Virus record (IMG/VR): IMGVR_UViG_3300001213_000163
Span: 1 to 22,442 of that record
DNA length: 22,442 nucleotides
Origin: a virus
Strand: one strand, 5' to 3'
Each line of letters begins with the position of its first letter. The first letter of the stretch is position 1. Positions 14,659 to 20,256 of the stretch are shown here, piece by piece. The notes beneath the pieces are model-generated. The model was given only the letters and a program-made list of their open reading frames with translations, did not search any database and was not told where the DNA came from. Made by a program: the position numbers and the translations under genes.

Positions 14659-14884
14659 AAAACTGGACAGCGTGACAAGGCGAGCAAAGCGTTCGAACTC
14701 GCCGCCCCAGAGCAGCCAATGCGAACTAGGTTGCCTTCCGGCCTATGCCGGCGCTTATTCACACCTCCCCGCAGCCAGCGAGCCGGGCGCCTGTCGGTCT
14801 CGAGACGAACGCTGCGGGAATGCATCCGCAAAGGCTGCTCTGGAATGGCGAGGTTGACGAAATTGAGTTTCTGGAATTCGTGCG

Positions 14885-14921
14885 TTCGTGCGCTTTTTCC
14901 CTTGACATGCGAGCGCACGCA
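14885..14921. promoter_or_regulatory. Inverted repeat over the -35 box, operator candidate
   Basis: TTCGTGCGCT (14885-14894) and AGCGCACGCA (14912-14921) form a 10-bp inverted repeat with one mismatch and a 17-nt centre. The -35 box lies in that centre, and the right arm fills most of the promoter spacer. A dimer binding here would block RNA polymerase, so this is a reasonable operator. No repressor for it is identified. Confidence 0.4.
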
Positions 14922-14930
14922 CCCTAAATT
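14902..14930 (+). promoter_or_regulatory. Consensus sigma70 promoter for the plus-strand unit
   Basis: TTGACA (14902-14907) is followed by a 17-nt spacer and TAAATT (14925-14930). The -35 box is perfect, the -10 matches 4 of 6 bases and the spacing is optimal. Transcription would begin near 14936-14938, at or next to the ATG at 14937. This is the only clear host-type promoter in the window and drives the only genes on this strand. Confidence 0.75.
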
Positions 14931-14948
14931 GGAGTCATGGAGGCCAAG

Positions 14949-15215
14949 ATGGAGAGCGAAATCAGGGCGGCGGTAGAGGGGTCCTACTTGGACGTTGCCT
15001 CTCTCCGAGCCGTCGAGGGCGGCTACCGCATCAACATCAGCCGCGAGCAGATCGAGGACGGGTGCGCGAGCATCCTCCGCGACAAACTGCCGCTGGACTG
15101 GACGGCCACGGTCGACCAGCACGGCATCGCGATCTACCCCGAGGGCGCGACCGTGCCGAGCGCCGCGTGCCGCCGCTGCCACACGTACTGCGCGGGCGAC
15201 TGCGCGAGCCACTGA
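14949..15215 (+). CDS. Plus-strand small protein with C-terminal Cys cluster (88 aa), unknown
   Basis: I chose ATG 14949 because GGAGG lies five bases upstream. ATG 14937, four codons earlier, would be leaderless, since transcription should start there. The product opens MESEIRAAVEGSYLDVASLR, has a mixed alpha/beta body with an acidic bias and ends with four cysteines (CRRCHTYCAGDC) that could bind zinc. It is the first gene behind a strong host promoter and runs against all other genes, which fits an early or constitutively expressed function. No family is recognised. Confidence 0.72.
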   Translation: MESEIRAAVEGSYLDVASLRAVEGGYRINISREQIEDGCASILRDKLPLDWTATVDQHGIAIYPEGATVPSAACRRCHTYCAGDCASH

Positions 15216-15227
15216 GGGGACAGGGCC

Positions 15228-15437
15228 ATGAGCAAGAGCGAGCGACGCAGACTGCGTGAGTACGTACTCCGACGCTACAAGAGCCGGGGCGGCCGGGCCG
15301 TCCGCATCGGCTCCGATGGCGCTGTAATGGTGCTGCTCAAGGGTGACGGATCTCAGATGCTGCAGGGCGTCGATGAGTCGGCCGGACGGTATTTCGCGGG
15401 ATGGGCGCCCGAGCTGCTGCGCGAGGCCAGTTTCTAG
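15228..15437 (+). CDS. Plus-strand small basic protein (69 aa), unknown
   Basis: ATG 15228 lies 12 nt after the previous stop behind a GAGGGGACAGGG purine stretch. The N-terminus (MSKSERRRLREYVLRRYKSR) is strongly basic and helical. A short beta section with AVMVLLKGDGSQML follows, and the C-terminus reads YFAGWAPELLREASF. A basic helix plus a small beta part could bind nucleic acid. It is the second and last gene of the unit, with the terminator 18 nt after its stop. Function is unknown. Confidence 0.72.
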   Translation: MSKSERRRLREYVLRRYKSRGGRAVRIGSDGAVMVLLKGDGSQMLQGVDESAGRYFAGWAPELLREASF

Positions 15438-15455
15438 CGCGCCCACCGGAACGTC

Positions 15456-15487
15456 AACGCCCCGGAGGGCTAACTCCGGGGCGTTTT
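15456..15487 (+). terminator. Intrinsic terminator of the plus-strand unit
   Basis: AACGCCCCGGAG (15456-15467) and CTCCGGGGCGTT (15474-15485) form a perfect 12-bp stem with a six-base loop, ending in TTTT. On the minus strand no T-run follows, so it should mainly stop rightward transcription. Confidence 0.85.
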
Positions 15488-15513
15488 GCGTTCCTGGGGC
15501 ATCGTGGGGCGTG

Positions 15514-15684
15514 GAGCGGGCTTTACCGCTCGCGGGGCACGCGCCGGTTGGCGTCTGCGCGGCGTGTGCTTGGGGATCGTCAGCAGGAGCGGCGGCGCAG
15601 ATCAGCGCGCTTTCCAGGGACAGGAACGGCCCGCGCCAGCTTAGGCCGTGGTCCTCGCCGTCTGTGCCGCCGCTCCTGCTGACG
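15514..15684. repeat. Long inverted repeat and hairpin array in the convergent intergenic region
   Basis: The 316 bases between the plus-strand gene and the right block hold no gene. After the terminator come a 6-bp stem (15514-15519 with 15526-15531) and a stem of about 10 bp with one G-U pair (15537-15546 with 15560-15569). Then comes a 24-bp arm (15578-15601) matching its partner (15661-15684) at 23 positions, with the core GTCAGCAGGAGCGGCGGC. The 59-nt loop itself carries CGGCC/GGCCG. Neither strand shows a T-run after the long stem. It may be a structured RNA, a transcription barrier between converging units or a small mobile-element relic. Confidence 0.6.
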
Positions 15685-15753
15685 GTCACGCCGGGGACGC
15701 CTGCGTCATGCGGATTCCCCCATTCTGACGCCGGGAGTATTGTACCATGCGTG

Positions 15754-15990
15754 TCAAGGGGTTTTGCGGCGCTTGATGGCGCGGCGGATGCGGACCGAGA
15801 CGTTGCCGATCACGTCGGCTACCCATGGGTCGGTGGGATGCCCAACCCACGCACGCCGCTCGATCTCCGCACTCCTCAGCGCCAGCTTCAGGCCGTGGAG
15901 GATGCCCTTGGATCTCTCCAAAGCGATCATGGCGCGGTAGTCCTCCAGCGACGGGAACGTGACGCTGATCGGCTTTGGCTTCCTAGCCAT
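15754..15990 (-). CDS. Last gene of the right block (78 aa), unknown
   Basis: ATG 15990 lies after GGAGGGGAGAG and overlaps the upstream stop by eight bases. The product starts MARKPKPISVTFPSLEDYRA and ends with a basic tail (RIRRAIKRRKTP). The middle is helical (IALERSKGILHGLKLALRSAEI). No cysteines or membrane segment are seen. No family is recognised. It ends the leftward transcript just before the hairpin array. Confidence 0.68.
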   Translation of the reverse strand: MARKPKPISVTFPSLEDYRAMIALERSKGILHGLKLALRSAEIERRAWVGHPTDPWVADVIGNVSVRIRRAIKRRKTP

Positions 15991-16288
15991 CTCTCCCCTC
16001 CAGCACCTCGGCTACGCGGGAGGACTTGGCCTGCTCCCACACGGCACAGCCTCCGCACATTGGCTCGATCCCGTTACGCTTTCCACACGAGCACGCCCTA
16101 TTGTCCCCCGCCTCGATCAGCCTCTGCGCCCGAGCCTCGCTCTCCTCCAGCGCATCGAGGGCACGCCGAGTCACACACGGCCACTCGCGTGCTCCGCACT
16201 GGCAGACCGTCTTGGAGTGAAATGCATGTTTATACGGCATGTGCCAGAGCCGGGCCTCCTCGATCTTGGCCATCAGCCTGTCATCCAT
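15983..16288 (-). CDS. Small Cys-rich protein with WPCxTRR module (101 aa)
   Basis: ATG 16288 overlaps the upstream stop by eight bases with GGAGG before it. The product has CQCGAREWPCVTRRALDALEE (residues 29-49) and a second Cys group with C66, C68, C78 and C81. The first module closely matches that of the neighbouring 87-aa protein, and both end LEGR(N/D)G, so the two are paralogues. The Cys groups could bind zinc. Proteins with a WPCxTRRxxDALEE motif occur as small accessory genes in phages, but their function is not known to me. Confidence 0.7.
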   Translation of the reverse strand: MDDRLMAKIEEARLWHMPYKHAFHSKTVCQCGAREWPCVTRRALDALEESEARAQRLIEAGDNRACSCGKRNGIEPMCGGCAVWEQAKSSRVAEVLEGRDG

Positions 16289-16544
16289 TGCGTCCCTCCA
16301 GCTTGGCGAGGATCGGGAAGATGTCGCCTCGCTTGTACTCCTCCGAAGTAAACAGCAGGTTCGCGTTGAGAGCCTCGATCTGCCGTAGTGCCTCCTCCAG
16401 CGCGTCGGCGAAGCGCCGCGTTTCGCAAGGCCACTGCTCTCGGCAAATGGGGCAGTAGTCTTCGCCCGCGACTGCCCCGTGGCGGTAGTGGCGCGCCTTT
16501 GCGAATGCGATCCTCTCGCGGAGGCGGGTGGTGGGGTCGCTCAT
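16281..16544 (-). CDS. Small Cys-containing protein with WPCxTRR module (87 aa)
   Basis: ATG 16544 overlaps the upstream stop (ATGA) inside a copy of the 21-bp junction repeat. The product has CPICREQWPCETRRFADALEE at residues 31-51, preceded by a basic helix and followed by a helical tail ending LEGRNG. It is a paralogue of the next gene, with the same WPCxTRR core and the same ending. CxxC plus a third Cys may bind zinc. Function unknown. Confidence 0.7.
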   Translation of the reverse strand: MSDPTTRLRERIAFAKARHYRHGAVAGEDYCPICREQWPCETRRFADALEEALRQIEALNANLLFTSEEYKRGDIFPILAKLEGRNG

Positions 16545-16723
16545 CGCTCCACCTCCCCGGGGACTTCCGCGCGCACCTTCGGCCACGCAGGGCACGTTGA
16601 CTTGCAGTTGCAGCCGTTACACGGTTGTCCGTGCGTGCTTGCGTAGATGAGCATGAGCAACGTCGGATCGGGTCGCTGGAGTTCGCAGCCGTTCTCCACG
16701 TACCAGACCATAGATAGCCTCAT
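16541..16723 (-). CDS. Small Cys-rich protein (60 aa), unknown
   Basis: The gene is bounded on both sides by the 21-bp junction repeat: its ATG 16723 and its TGA both lie in ATGA overlaps. The product opens MRLSMVWYVENGCELQRPDP and has PCNGCNCKSTCPAWP near residues 34-48. This dense cysteine motif may bind zinc. It ends GEVER like the gene before it. No family is recognised. Confidence 0.68.
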   Translation of the reverse strand: MRLSMVWYVENGCELQRPDPTLLMLIYASTHGQPCNGCNCKSTCPAWPKVRAEVPGEVER

Positions 16724-16947
16724 CGCTCCACCTCCCCGAGTGGCACGTAGGACTTGACGGCGCTTCTGCGGTGCCCGCTGTAGCCATCTCCCGAGTACCC
16801 GTGCGGGTCTACGCCCGGCCCGCTTGTGTACCCTTCACGAAAGGCGTCGGCTTCTTCGCTGGTGGCAAAGCGCGCAGTACCGTCGTCTCGTCCGCAGCAG
16901 GTCAACGTGAGCACCCACGGCTTGAGGTAATGGTCAGCCTTGCTCAT
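16720..16947 (-). CDS. Small protein with CC pair and Gly/Tyr loop (75 aa), unknown
   Basis: ATG 16947 lies in an ATGA overlap within the junction repeat, with GGAGG upstream. The product begins MSKADHYLKPWVLTLTCCGR, has a short helix (SEEADAFREGYT) and a Gly/Ser/Tyr/His-rich loop (GYSGDGYSGHR), and ends GEVER. The first half looks like a small beta-hairpin plus helix. No family is recognised; tiling supports the gene. Confidence 0.66.
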   Translation of the reverse strand: MSKADHYLKPWVLTLTCCGRDDGTARFATSEEADAFREGYTSGPGVDPHGYSGDGYSGHRRSAVKSYVPLGEVER

Positions 16948-17126
16948 CGCTTCACCTCCCTCCGATGCTCGACACCTGCAATGGAGAACGGTCCACGCGG
17001 GTCGTCGTTGAGCAAATACCGCAGCAGGGGATCGAGCGGCAGATCGAAGGTCTTGAACTCCCGCTCGTAGTCGTTCGGGCCGACTTGGTTGGTCCGCGCC
17101 AAGATGAGTCGGACGCATTCACTCAT
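16944..17126 (-). CDS. Small protein (60 aa), unknown
   Basis: ATG 17126 lies in an ATGA overlap behind GGGGAGATGGAGCG, part of the junction repeat. The product starts MSECVRLILARTNQVGPNDY and contains a FKTFDLPLDPLLRYLLNDD segment, with a C-terminal EHRREVKR. The layout suggests a small alpha/beta protein. No family is recognised, and it has no Cys pair, unlike its neighbours. Confidence 0.66.
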   Translation of the reverse strand: MSECVRLILARTNQVGPNDYEREFKTFDLPLDPLLRYLLNDDPRGPFSIAGVEHRREVKR

Positions 17127-17878
17127 CGCTCCATCTCCCCGAGTGCGGCGCGGACCTGTCGCGCCAGATCACACAGGTCACAACGCTCCGTTTCGTGATG
17201 CGCAGGCGCGTCGGCAGCTCCGTGAATCAGCGCATATCGGAATGCCACGGTGAGGCACCGCTTCAGCAGGGAGCGGAGAGCCGCGTTCCTGTTGAGCAAC
17301 GGTTTCAGTGGATCTACCTCGCCCCTCAGCCGCTCGATCTCGGCCTCAAGCTGATTACGTTTGTCGAACGCCTGTACTATGTCGCCTTCCAGCCGCTCGA
17401 TCTCGGCTTCCTGCTCGGCGATGCGATCCCGCGCATGGTCGAGTGCCATGCGAGCACGGGGTAGGTCGCCTTGTTCCTCCCGCAGCCGCTCGATCTCAGC
17501 CTTGAGTGGAGTACAGAAGCCGCACACGGGGCGCGTACCGTCCGACATGCGCCCGTCATAGTCCGCATGCACTTCGTAGCCGAGAGCGCCACGTAGAGCA
17601 GCCTCGTCGATGCGAAGCCTGCGGTTCTCCTCCCGCAGCCGCTCGATCTCCCGCAACCCCTCTCGCCTTGCCTCATCGCAGCGAGCCGCGTACTTCTCGG
17701 CCTTGATGCGCTCTGCCTTTTCTTGGTTGATCTGCTTGAGCAGTTCTCGGATCTCCCCGAGCGCAGCCTCGATGGCCGAAGCGTCGAGTGCCTCATCGCA
17801 GGACTCTGTGGGGAAGGCATATAGATCGTCGGCCATTCTCCGCAGCCGCTCCTCCGCTTCCGGCGTCCAGCCGCTCAT
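17123..17878 (-). CDS. Coiled-coil protein with two CxxC groups (251 aa)
   Basis: ATG 17878 overlaps the upstream stop (ATGA). Residues about 35-95 and 125-190 are heptad-rich coiled coil with repeated EIERLREE units. Between them lies a GTRPVCGFC group (C119, C122), and near the C-terminus HHETERCDLC (H227/H228, C233, C236). The same 15 bases, GAGATCGAGCGGCTG on the coding strand, recur four times in the coil-coding part. The two Cys groups could bind zinc. It might be a structural or recombination helper protein; no family is recognised. Confidence 0.72.
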   Translation of the reverse strand: MSGWTPEAEERLRRMADDLYAFPTESCDEALDASAIEAALGEIRELLKQINQEKAERIKAEKYAARCDEARREGLREIERLREENRRLRIDEAALRGALGYEVHADYDGRMSDGTRPVCGFCTPLKAEIERLREEQGDLPRARMALDHARDRIAEQEAEIERLEGDIVQAFDKRNQLEAEIERLRGEVDPLKPLLNRNAALRSLLKRCLTVAFRYALIHGAADAPAHHETERCDLCDLARQVRAALGEMER

Positions 17879-18045
17879 AACTCACCCCTCTCGTTCCGCC
17901 CGCGCTTCGCTATCTCCACCGCCGCCAACTCCGCCAGCCGCACGATGTAACTCATCGCGCCCTCGCCAGGCTTGCGCGGGTTGTCGAGCACTACGGACTC
18001 GTAGATCGCAGCCTCGCGGACTGAGGCCCACACGGTTTCCCTCAC
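17875..18045 (-). CDS. Small helical protein (56 aa), unknown
   Basis: GTG 18045 overlaps the upstream stop (GTGA), and GAGG lies eight bases upstream. The stop overlaps the next ATG. The product begins VRETVWASVREAAIYESVVL and has a second helix, MSYIVRLAELAAVEIAKRGR. Two amphipathic helices joined by a KPGEG turn are likely. It directly follows the helicase-loader-like gene and may act in replication, which is inference. Confidence 0.62.
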   Translation of the reverse strand: MRETVWASVREAAIYESVVLDNPRKPGEGAMSYIVRLAELAAVEIAKRGRNERGEL

Positions 18046-18524
18046 CGCAGCATCCTCTGCTCGCCCGCCACCGGCAGCGCAGCAACGGCGTCCTTCTCCG
18101 CCCTGAGCCACGCCTCCCGCCATGCCTTCCAGCGGAACGGCTCGCTCGAGGGCTCGCACCAGGAGAACGCTTGGACGCCACCAGCGGCCGCGAACGCTTG
18201 CGCCGCAGGCTCGCCATAGCTTTCACGTAGCGCCCGCGAGTCGATGCCGAGGCCCTGCTCAAAGATCCGCACAATCGCGTCATAGGCCGCGCGGACCTTC
18301 GTCTCGTCCACCTTGCGCTCGGGAGCGGCAGCGAGCAGTTCCGCGATGGACGGGAAGTATCTCGACTGAAGCAGTGACGCGCGTACCGTCGCGCTCCAAG
18401 ACTCGGCCGTGAACAAGTGCCCGAGCATTTCGTAATAGACCTCGACGCGCTCCGGCTTCAGCTCCAGCCCGTGAGCGACAGCGAGGGCGTGAAGCCCCGT
18501 CGCAAATGCCTCCGGCGCGATCAT
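18042..18524 (-). CDS. Helicase-loader-like replication protein (160 aa)
   Basis: ATG 18524 overlaps the upstream stop (ATGA) behind GAGGAAGGC. Residues about 5-55 read as a helical bundle: FATGLHALAVAHGLELKPER, YYEMLGHLFTAESWSATVRA and then LLQSRYFPSIAELL. The pattern of a Y/W-x-x-L-x-x-L-stop helix followed by yFPsiaEL is typical of the N-terminal domain of phage helicase loaders (G39P / lambda P-like; family knowledge). The C-terminal half is helical without a Walker motif. It comes two genes after a lambda-O-like initiator, the usual O-P order, which supports the call. Sequence similarity is limited. Confidence 0.55.
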   Translation of the reverse strand: MIAPEAFATGLHALAVAHGLELKPERVEVYYEMLGHLFTAESWSATVRASLLQSRYFPSIAELLAAAPERKVDETKVRAAYDAIVRIFEQGLGIDSRALRESYGEPAAQAFAAAGGVQAFSWCEPSSEPFRWKAWREAWLRAEKDAVAALPVAGEQRMLR

Positions 18525-18697
18525 GCCTTCCTCTTCGGCGCAACAACGACCTCGCGCACGTAGTAGATCCGATGCGGAGGGCCGCCGCGAAGCTCGCATC
18601 CCTTCGCGGCCTTTACCGCTTGCTCATGCGTCTTATGCTTCGTGCAGATTCCCCACGACCAGATCGTCCAATACTGGCCCTCGAGCAGTTTCTTCAT
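18521..18697 (-). CDS. Small protein between initiator and loader (58 aa), unknown
   Basis: ATG 18697 overlaps the initiator stop (ATGA), with GGAGG five bases upstream. The product starts MKKLLEGQYWTIWSWGICTK and looks like a small beta-alpha-beta unit: strand, helix (THEQAVKAAKGCEL), strand (RIYYVREVVVA) and a basic end KRKA. Similar small folds are common in phages. Its function is unknown, but it is co-translated with replication genes. Confidence 0.68.
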   Translation of the reverse strand: MKKLLEGQYWTIWSWGICTKHKTHEQAVKAAKGCELRGGPPHRIYYVREVVVAPKRKA

Positions 18698-19512
18698 GCC
18701 TTCCTCCCCGCGACGAACTCCGCGAGCACGCGCTTGTTCGTCTCGCTGATCTGGTCGGCCTTGCTCATCCGGTGCCCGATGGTCGATGCCGCGCCCTCGG
18801 CCCATTGCCCTAGCCCCTGGACGAACCGAGCCGGCCGCGCCCACTCCGCACGCTCAGCAGCCGCAAGGAAGCGGCGCCAGCGGGCAACCGCCTCCATCGG
18901 TCCCACCTTCTCCTCGGCTTCCTTGACCGCACGGGCCATCTCCCCGTAGGGAGGCTTGCTCTCGGCTCCCCAACGCTCCATCCATGCCTCCCCGTAGGGC
19001 GTTAGCTGCGTGTCATGCCCTTTCCGGGCGCCGCCGTTCCCCTTGGCGAGTGACCTCGAGGAAGGCGTCGAACCGCCCGGCGCGGAAGCGCCGGAAGTCT
19101 GTTTAACCGTAGATCCCGTAGATCCTGTAGATCCTGATGGGCAGGTTGTGTTACTAGCACTATGCTTTCCCCATGCTAGTATGATACTTGGATCAGGCTC
19201 AGGGATAAGTGACTGAGCCTCCTTGATATGCGGCCATTGGTGTTGATGCCATTTCGGGATGGCGATGAACTTCTGGCCGTTCACCGAGTAGCGGATGATG
19301 AACCCGCTGGACTCGAGCGAGGCCAACTGCTCGTCCGGGTCAGTGCTGTCATAGGGCAAACACTGTGCTTTTATGCGGCTCGGCCTGTCCTCGAGCCGGC
19401 CCTCTCGATCAGCGATACACCAGAGGCCGGCGAACAGGAGACGCGTCAGCGGCGGAAGTGACGCCAAAACTTCGTTGGCGAAAAAGCCGGGACGGATCAG
19501 CCGTTGCCTCAC
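18694..19512 (-). CDS. Replication initiator, lambda-O-like (272 aa)
   Basis: I chose GTG 19512, eight bases after GGAGG and overlapping the HNH stop (GTGA); an upstream TTG would add five residues. Residues about 5-105 form a winged-helix domain, IRPGFFANEVLASLPPLTRL with LLFAGLWCIADREGRLEDRP. It continues with SLESSGFIIRYSVNGQKFIA and IPKWHQHQWPHIKE, a pattern well known from phage replication proteins. Residues about 118-165 are a Ser/Gly/Thr linker, and the C-terminal part is helical and Trp-rich. It would bind the origin and recruit the helicase loader encoded downstream. The linker DNA carries iteron-like repeats. Confidence 0.8.
   Translation of the reverse strand: MRQRLIRPGFFANEVLASLPPLTRLLFAGLWCIADREGRLEDRPSRIKAQCLPYDSTDPDEQLASLESSGFIIRYSVNGQKFIAIPKWHQHQWPHIKEAQSLIPEPDPSIILAWGKHSASNTTCPSGSTGSTGSTVKQTSGASAPGGSTPSSRSLAKGNGGARKGHDTQLTPYGEAWMERWGAESKPPYGEMARAVKEAEEKVGPMEAVARWRRFLAAAERAEWARPARFVQGLGQWAEGAASTIGHRMSKADQISETNKRVLAEFVAGRKA
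19109..19219. other. Candidate replication origin inside the initiator gene
   Basis: Three tandem 9-bp repeats, GTAGATCCY at 19109-19117, 19118-19126 and 19127-19135, encode Gly-Ser-Thr units of the linker. Next to them is a locally less GC-rich stretch with two inverted repeats: TACTAGCA (19152-19159) with TGCTAGTA (19174-19181), and GGCTCAG (19196-19202) with CTGAGCC (19213-19219). In lambda, iterons and an AT-rich element lie in the same part of gene O. The match in layout makes this a good origin candidate, but short repeats could also be a linker artefact. Confidence 0.45.
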
Positions 19513-20000
19513 GCGATGTGCCTCCAAGACTCATGCCTTGCAATTCTTGAAGCATGGACAGCAGTGATCCCAAAACACTGCGCGATAGCGATATAGGAAT
19601 GGCCAGCCTTGGCCATCAATCGAATCCTCACCACGATATCGGAGGTAAGTTTCGCCCTTGGATGTTGCTCTCCCCGCCGCATCTTTTCTGGGTGAAGCCT
19701 TGCGCCGGATCTGTCCCCCTTTGCCGTTCGCAGTTTTCTGTCTCGATCCGCCACATTGTCTTTTTGGGTTCCGATCCAAAGATGGGCGGGATTACAACAT
19801 GGGGGGGTATCGCAGGAATGAAGGATGAACATTCCACGCGGTATCGGGCCGCGCGCTAACTCCCATGCCACGCGATGGGCATAAATGCTAGCGGAATTGA
19901 AGTGACCGTAACCACTGGGAAACCGTGCTGCTGTCCATGGCCAGCAATCGGTCGCGCCACGGATATCGACCTTGCTCCAGAATCGGTGTATGATCCCCAT
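19509..20000 (-). CDS. HNH homing-type endonuclease with C-terminal HTH (163 aa)
   Basis: ATG 20000 lies one base after the upstream stop. The protein is an HNH_3-family nuclease: W8, CWPWT at residues 19-23, GYGHF at 30-34, AHR at 41-43, GPIPRG at 51-56, HSCD at 61-64, CCNPAHL at 68-74 and GTQKDN at 77-82. The histidines and asparagine form the metal-dependent active site, and the cysteines may bind zinc. Residues about 110-160 (KLTSDIVVRIRLMAKAGHSY and onwards) form a helix-turn-helix for target binding. Free-standing enzymes of this type are selfish homing nucleases. It sits directly in front of the replication initiator. Confidence 0.9.
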   Translation of the reverse strand: MGIIHRFWSKVDIRGATDCWPWTAARFPSGYGHFNSASIYAHRVAWELARGPIPRGMFILHSCDTPPCCNPAHLWIGTQKDNVADRDRKLRTAKGDRSGARLHPEKMRRGEQHPRAKLTSDIVVRIRLMAKAGHSYIAIAQCFGITAVHASRIARHESWRHIA

Positions 20001-20001
20001 G

Positions 20002-20256
20002 TCAGGCGACCTCATCGCCTGGCCCTCGCCGCAACCCCTGCTCCGATTCATTCTCGGGGCGGGGCCTGCCGACCGGCGGAGCCGTTGTGATCGTGGCACG
20101 TTCCGCTCGCCGTGTCAAGCCCAAAAGTGCCTCATCGCTCGCCCGCCGCCGGCAGCCTTGGCAGTACAGCTTGCTCGCCCCGCGCCTCGGCCTGCCGCAG
20201 CGCCGGCACCGGCCGCGAGCGAGTTGGCGAAGCTGCCAGAGGTATTGGCGGGTCAA
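20002..20256 (-). CDS. Small zinc-finger protein (84 aa)
   Basis: The start is ambiguous. TTG 20256 has AGGAG seven bases upstream and a tight TTGA overlap. ATG 20289 would add 11 residues and overlap the upstream gene by 37 nt. The product begins LTRQYLWQLRQLARGRCRRC with CxxC-x11-CxxC at residues 17-35 (LYCQGC closing), then a long polar tail. A short aromatic helix followed by a two-knuckle finger is a familiar small phage protein type, seen as RxYYxxLxxxGxCxxC. It probably binds nucleic acid; its role is unknown. Confidence 0.65.
   Translation of the reverse strand: MTRQYLWQLRQLARGRCRRCGRPRRGASKLYCQGCRRRASDEALLGLTRRAERATITTAPPVGRPRPENESEQGLRRGPGDEVA

Larger units (their letters stand above)
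16541..17143. repeat. Four copies of a 21-bp gene-junction repeat
   Basis: Copies lie at 16541-16561, 16720-16740, 16944-16964 and 17123-17143, with the shared core TCATCGCTYCAYCTCCC. On the coding strand each provides a GGGGAGG- or GGAGG-type ribosome site, the end of one gene (GEVER, GEVER, REVKR, GEMER) and the ATGA overlap that starts the next. They act as translational couplers and could be recombination points for swapping small genes. Confidence 0.8.

Noticed and set aside
14659-14880. Minus-strand sigma70 promoter for the left block
   Set aside because: No pair of boxes near consensus with 16-18 nt spacing was found; TTGTCA near 14680 has no matching -10. Late transcription may use a phage-specific signal or read-through.
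14613-15689. Long open frame on the minus strand (358 codons) across the central region
   Set aside because: It is antisense to the two plus-strand genes and their terminator, crosses the long inverted repeat, is low-complexity Ala/Arg/Val-rich and has no ribosome site. The plus-strand unit has a promoter, ribosome sites and a terminator.
15739-15757. TTGACA and TACAAT on the minus strand near the end of the right block
   Set aside because: They are only 7 bases apart instead of 16-18, so they cannot work together as a sigma70 promoter, and no alternative partner box was found.
15343-16458. Long open frame on the plus strand (371 codons)
   Set aside because: It runs through the terminator and hairpins and opposite four tiled minus-strand genes. 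The product is Arg/Pro/Ser-rich, as expected of a shadow frame in GC-rich DNA.
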